Shown here: positions 5,218 through 8,039 of the stretch, in pieces
How positions within the stretch are numbered: the first letter of the stretch is position 1
How the letters are laid out: the number at the start of each line of letters is the position of its first letter
From: Peptostreptococcaceae bacterium
GTDB taxonomy: Bacteria > Bacillota_A > Clostridia > Peptostreptococcales > Anaerovoracaceae
Direction: 5' to 3'
Length of the DNA: 8,039 bases
NCBI GenBank assembly: GCA_016650135.1
Contig: JAENWH010000068.1
Location: forward strand, 1-8,039
Program-made: the position numbers and the translations under genes
The notes under the pieces: model-generated
Told to the model about the DNA's origin: nothing
What the model saw: the letters and a program-made list of their open reading frames with translations, nothing else
The model's database searches: none

Positions 5218-6099
5218 ATGAAAAAGAATGTTTTACTATATATTTTTTTGACGGCATTTCTTTTCGGGACGATGGAAGTTGCTCTGAAAATAGCAGGAAG
5301 TGAGATGGATTCCTTTCAGTTGACCTTTTTAAGGTTTATGATTGGAGGGATTTTTTTAATACCATTTGCAGTAAAAGAAAACAAAAAAAATAAGATGAGG
5401 TTACATTACAAGGATTTAACATGGGTTTTGCTGCTTGGTATATTATGCATTCCATTAAGCATGTTGTTTTTCCAGCTAGGGATTATGAGATCTAATGCCT
5501 CGACTGCAGCGGTTTTAATGAGTGTAAACCCTTTTTTTACAATAATTTTCTCTTACTTCATATTGAAAGAAAAACTCAGCAAATCAAAAGTAGAGGGACT
5601 GTTAATCGGGTTGATTGGCATTATATTTATGATAAAACCCTGGGATATACAAGAGGGTAATACATTTACAGGAGTGGTCTTGATGATGCTAGCCACCGCA
5701 TTTTTTGGATTGTACAGTGTAGCTGGAAAGATAAAAATAGATAAAATAGGAATTATTACTCAAACTTGTTTGAGTTTTATTGCAGGAAGTCTGGTTTTAT
5801 TGGTTATAATGATTTTCATGGGGCGTCCAATTCTGACGGGAATATTAGATAATCTGATTATGGTTTTATATATTAGTATATTTGTAACCGGATTTGGGTA
5901 TTATTTTTATTTTATGGCCATTAAAAATTCTGATGCATCAACGGCCTCAATGGCATTTTTTATCAAACCGGCAATTGCACCGATTTTTGCTGTATTGATA
6001 TTAAAAGATGTATTGCTTTGGAATACTTATTTGGGGATTGTATTAATTTTAGCAGCCTCTTTTATTACTTTAATGAGTGGCAAATTAAGAAAAGGGTAG
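5218..6099 (+). CDS. EamA-family (DMT superfamily) membrane transporter
   Basis: 293-residue integral membrane protein with about ten hydrophobic segments, made of two homologous EamA halves of five helices each (about residues 5-140 and 150-288). The internal repeat shows in matching stretches: NASTAAVLMSVNPFFTIIF with ILKEKL in the first half, and DASTASMAFFIKPAIAPIF with ILKDVL in the second. Family members export or import small metabolites such as amino acids and their derivatives; the substrate cannot be read from sequence. Start ATG at 5218 with AAGGGA just upstream. It is the first gene of a tight operon with the Nudix and omega-amidase genes. No space for a promoter exists between the upstream terminator and the start, which is odd. 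Confidence 0.93.
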   Translation: MKKNVLLYIFLTAFLFGTMEVALKIAGSEMDSFQLTFLRFMIGGIFLIPFAVKENKKNKMRLHYKDLTWVLLLGILCIPLSMLFFQLGIMRSNASTAAVLMSVNPFFTIIFSYFILKEKLSKSKVEGLLIGLIGIIFMIKPWDIQEGNTFTGVVLMMLATAFFGLYSVAGKIKIDKIGIITQTCLSFIAGSLVLLVIMIFMGRPILTGILDNLIMVLYISIFVTGFGYYFYFMAIKNSDASTASMAFFIKPAIAPIFAVLILKDVLLWNTYLGIVLILAASFITLMSGKLRKG

Positions 6100-6108
6100 G
6101 TGATTGCA

Positions 6109-6750
6109 GTGAGCAAAATTACAATTGATAAAATAGATAAAATAATTAGAGGAAGAACCCCTTCACCTATCGGGTATTATAACTTCTACTCTGTTTTAGT
6201 GCTGCTTGTTGAGAAGGATAAGCAGATTAATGTGTTATATGAAGTCAGAAGTGAACAGCTTTTTCATCAGCCAGGAGAGGTTTGCTTCCCTGGTGGAGCA
6301 ATGGAAGTTGGAGAAAATGAGGAAGAGTGCGCAATAAGGGAAACTTGCGAAGAACTGGGAATTAGTGCCGACAAGCTAAAAATCATAGGACAGCTGGATA
6401 CGTTATATACATACAGCAACTTCGCAATGTATTCTTTTTTAGGTGCGATACCCTATGAAGAACTTATTAAGGGAATTCCAAATAAAGATGAGGTGAAGGA
6501 GTATTTTCTTGTTCCTTTGAAATATTTAATGGAAAAATCTCCTTATATATATAAGATGGAAGTTATTCCAGATATAAAAAGCGATTTTCCTTATGATATT
6601 GTAAATTTTAAAGAAGGATATAACTGGAGAAGGGGAAGAGGAGAAGTACCAATTTACTGTTATGAGGATAATGTGATTTGGGGATTAACTGCCAGAATAA
6701 CAAAAAGCATGGTTGAAATTATCAAAGACGAAGAAGGAGGTGCAAAATGA
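6109..6750 (+). CDS. Nudix hydrolase, CoA pyrophosphatase (NudL/YeaB) type
   Basis: 213-residue enzyme expected to cleave coenzyme A or related nucleoside diphosphate compounds into phosphopantetheine and 3',5'-ADP. The Nudix box is complete at residues 63-85 (G-x5-E-x7-RE-x-x-EE-x-G-x; RETCEELGI visible). Just before it, YEVRSEQLFHQPGEVCFPGG matches the extra motif that marks CoA pyrophosphatases (R-S-x-x-L-x-x-H-x-G-x-x-x-FPGG), and NVIWGLTARIT near the end is also typical of that group. The start chosen is GTG at 6109, with AGGTG 6 nt upstream. GTG at 6100, directly after the transporter stop, is in frame but has a binding site only about 3 nt away. The gene ends overlapping the next by 4 nt (ATGA), implying translational coupling. 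Confidence 0.9.
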   Translation: MSKITIDKIDKIIRGRTPSPIGYYNFYSVLVLLVEKDKQINVLYEVRSEQLFHQPGEVCFPGGAMEVGENEEECAIRETCEELGISADKLKIIGQLDTLYTYSNFAMYSFLGAIPYEELIKGIPNKDEVKEYFLVPLKYLMEKSPYIYKMEVIPDIKSDFPYDIVNFKEGYNWRRGRGEVPIYCYEDNVIWGLTARITKSMVEIIKDEEGGAK

Positions 6751-7553
6751 GTTTTAAAATAGCACTGTGCCAGATGAATGTTACAGCAGATAAAGAAGCG
6801 AATATAAATAAAGCTGAATACTTAATAAAGGAAGCTGCAAAGGTTGGTTCTGAGATAGTTGTATTGCCGGAAATGTGGAATTGCCCTTATTCAAATGATT
6901 TTTTCAGACAGTATTCTGAGATTGAAGGGGGAACTACATATGAGTTTATTTCAAAAATGGCCAAGTCTTTAAAAATTTATATTGTAGGGGGGTCCATCCC
7001 GGAAATTGATAACGGTAAAGTATATAATACCTCATATTCTTTTGACAGAAATGGAAAGCTGATAGGCAAGCATAGGAAAATTCATCTTTTTGACATTGAT
7101 ATAATAGGTGGAATCAGGTTTATGGAATCAGAAACTCTGACATCTGGTAATCATTCTACTGTTATAAATACAGAATTTGGCATGATTGGCATTGGGATAT
7201 GTTTTGATATTCGATTTCCTGAACTTTTCAGAAAAATGACACTGGAAGGTGCCAAAATGATTATTCTCCCGGGAGCATTCAATATGACGACAGGTCCGAC
7301 ACACTGGGAGTTAACGATTAGAGCAAGAGCTCTTGATAATCAGGTCTATTTTGCAGCCTGCTCTCCTGCAAGGAGCTTGGAGGGGTCTTATATTGCCTTT
7401 GGCAATTCATGTATTGCAAACCCATGGGGAGAACTGTGCGGAAAAACAGACGGAAACGAGTCAAATGTCTACGCTGACATTGATTTTGAGTATGTTGATA
7501 AAATCAGAAACCAGTTACCTTTGTTAAAAGCAAGGAAACCTGATGTATATTAA
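6747..7553 (+). CDS. Carbon-nitrogen hydrolase, Nit2-like omega-amidase
   Basis: 268-residue nitrilase-superfamily amidase. The catalytic triad is visible: Glu42 (VLPEMW), Lys111 (KHRKIHLFD) and Cys152 (GIGICFDIRFPEL). GAFNMTTGPTHWEL, RALDNQVYFAACSPAR and ANPWGE are close to the pattern of Nit2 omega-amidase, which hydrolyses alpha-ketoglutaramate and alpha-ketosuccinamate, the keto products of glutamine and asparagine transamination, to ketoacid plus ammonia. Length fits the family. The ATG overlaps the Nudix stop by 4 nt, with GAAGGAGG upstream inside that gene. A glutamine transaminase partner is not in the window. Another small-amide substrate is possible. No strong terminator follows, only an AT-only hairpin at 7563-7580. 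Confidence 0.92.
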   Translation: MSFKIALCQMNVTADKEANINKAEYLIKEAAKVGSEIVVLPEMWNCPYSNDFFRQYSEIEGGTTYEFISKMAKSLKIYIVGGSIPEIDNGKVYNTSYSFDRNGKLIGKHRKIHLFDIDIIGGIRFMESETLTSGNHSTVINTEFGMIGIGICFDIRFPELFRKMTLEGAKMIILPGAFNMTTGPTHWELTIRARALDNQVYFAACSPARSLEGSYIAFGNSCIANPWGELCGKTDGNESNVYADIDFEYVDKIRNQLPLLKARKPDVY

Positions 7554-7579
7554 TATTTTATAAATAAAAACTCTTTTAT

Positions 7580-7602
7580 TGTTATAATCTTTGAGTTATA
7601 AT
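7580..7602 (+). promoter_or_regulatory. Promoter region of the BMP lipoprotein gene
   Basis: TGTTATAAT (7580-7588) is a perfect extended -10 element; a second TATAAT stands at 7597-7602, 14 nt further on. No clear -35 belongs to either. The transcript would begin near 7595 or 7609, 50-65 nt before the start codon. No purine riboswitch fits in this short leader. Confidence 0.6.
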
Positions 7603-7610
7603 CAAACTGA

Positions 7611-7630
7611 CGTTATTTTACGTTATTTTA
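7611..7630 (+). repeat. Tandem 10-bp direct repeat in the BMP gene leader
   Basis: CGTTATTTTA occurs twice back to back, one helical turn apart, between the -10 elements and the ribosome binding site. It could be a binding site for a regulator contacting one face of the DNA, or a simple slippage duplication in AT-rich DNA. Confidence 0.5.
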
Positions 7631-7658
7631 ATTAATATAAAACAGGAGGAACGAAAGC

Positions 7659-8039
7659 ATGATGAAAAAAATAATAGCTGTTGTTTTGGTGTTAGTACTT
7701 GTTTTGGGTTTGGTAGCATGCGGTGGCACTGCAAAAACTGAAGAACCCGCAACTTACGAAATTGCAATGATTACAGACGTTGGTACAATTGATGACAAGT
7801 CGTTTAACCAAGGAACCTGGGAAGGTGTAGTTGCCTATGCAGAAGAAAATAGCATTACACATAAGTATTACAAGCCAACAGAACAAAGTACGGATGCTTA
7901 CCTTTCAGCCATTCAACTAGCGGTTAAAGGCGGAGCAAAAGTTGTTGTAACTCCAGGATACTTATTTGAAGAGCCAATTTACTTAGCTCAGGAACAATAC
8001 CCTGAAGTAAACTTCATCTTAATTGATGGCTATCCAAAC
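7659..8039 (+). CDS. BMP-family ABC transporter substrate-binding lipoprotein (3' end outside window)
   Basis: Extracytoplasmic lipoprotein of the Bmp/PnrA/Med family, which delivers nucleosides or related compounds to an ABC importer in characterised members. 127 residues are visible; the family is usually about 350. The N-terminus is a lipoprotein signal peptide: MMKK, a hydrophobic run rich in Val and Leu, and lipobox LVAC with Cys21 as the lipidated residue. The mature part begins with a short linker, then ITDVGTIDDKSFNQGTWEG, the first signature of the family, followed by AIQLAVKGGAKVVVTPGY and NFILIDGYP. ATG 7659 has AGGAGGA (7644-7650) 8 nt upstream, better than the ATG at 7662. The permease and ATPase genes would be expected downstream. 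Confidence 0.95.
   Translation, partial: MMKKIIAVVLVLVLVLGLVACGGTAKTEEPATYEIAMITDVGTIDDKSFNQGTWEGVVAYAEENSITHKYYKPTEQSTDAYLSAIQLAVKGGAKVVVTPGYLFEEPIYLAQEQYPEVNFILIDGYPN

Noticed and set aside
6100..6108. GTG at 6100 as start of the Nudix gene
   Set aside because: It directly follows the transporter stop with a binding site only about 3 nt away; AGGTG is correctly spaced for the GTG at 6109. The difference is three residues.
7563..7580. AATAAAA/TTTTATT hairpin as the terminator of the omega-amidase operon
   Set aside because: The stem is only A-T pairs and has no following T-run; it probably belongs to the AT-rich promoter region.

Overview
The window is low-GC DNA that reads like a chromosome segment of an anaerobic Bacillota, most likely class Clostridia. 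The evidence is AT-rich codon use, strong AGGAGG-type ribosome binding sites, TGnTATAAT extended -10 promoters, a type-2 isoleucyl-tRNA synthetase and a BMP-family lipoprotein. I cannot name the species. Both edges cut through genes: ileS on the left and a BMP-family lipoprotein gene on the right. No insertion sequence, CRISPR array, rRNA or tRNA was seen.

Left region (1-1836): the C-terminal part of ileS ends at 1338. Almost at once a near-perfect 69-nt palindrome follows (1340-1408), then a bidirectional intrinsic terminator shared with a convergent XRE-family regulator gene (1519-1836, minus strand).

Central region (1837-3549): this is the most interesting part. A good promoter (TTGACA at 2072) drives a 32-codon open reading frame (2140-2238) with six Phe codons within ten consecutive codons. 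It is followed by a Rho-independent terminator (2270-2301) and then pheA, a chorismate mutase/prephenate dehydratase of phenylalanine synthesis. I could draw three mutually exclusive pairings by hand: 1:2 protector, 2:3 antiterminator and 3:4 terminator. This makes a complete ribosome-mediated Phe attenuator of the kind known from enterobacterial pheL-pheA, here in a Clostridia-like genome where T-box control is usually expected. The chorismate mutase part of PheA appears to lack several catalytic residues, while the dehydratase and ACT parts look intact.

Right region (3550-8039): rlmN (GTG start, own extended -10 promoter) is followed by a small unrecognised P-loop protein gene with an 18-bp perfect palindrome in its leader and a strong terminator behind it. 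Only 11 bases after that terminator's T-tract begins a tight three-gene operon: an EamA/DMT transporter, a CoA-pyrophosphatase-type Nudix hydrolase and a Nit2-like omega-amidase, the last two overlapping by 4 nt. After an AT-rich promoter region with a tandem 10-bp repeat, a BMP-family substrate-binding lipoprotein gene starts and runs off the window.
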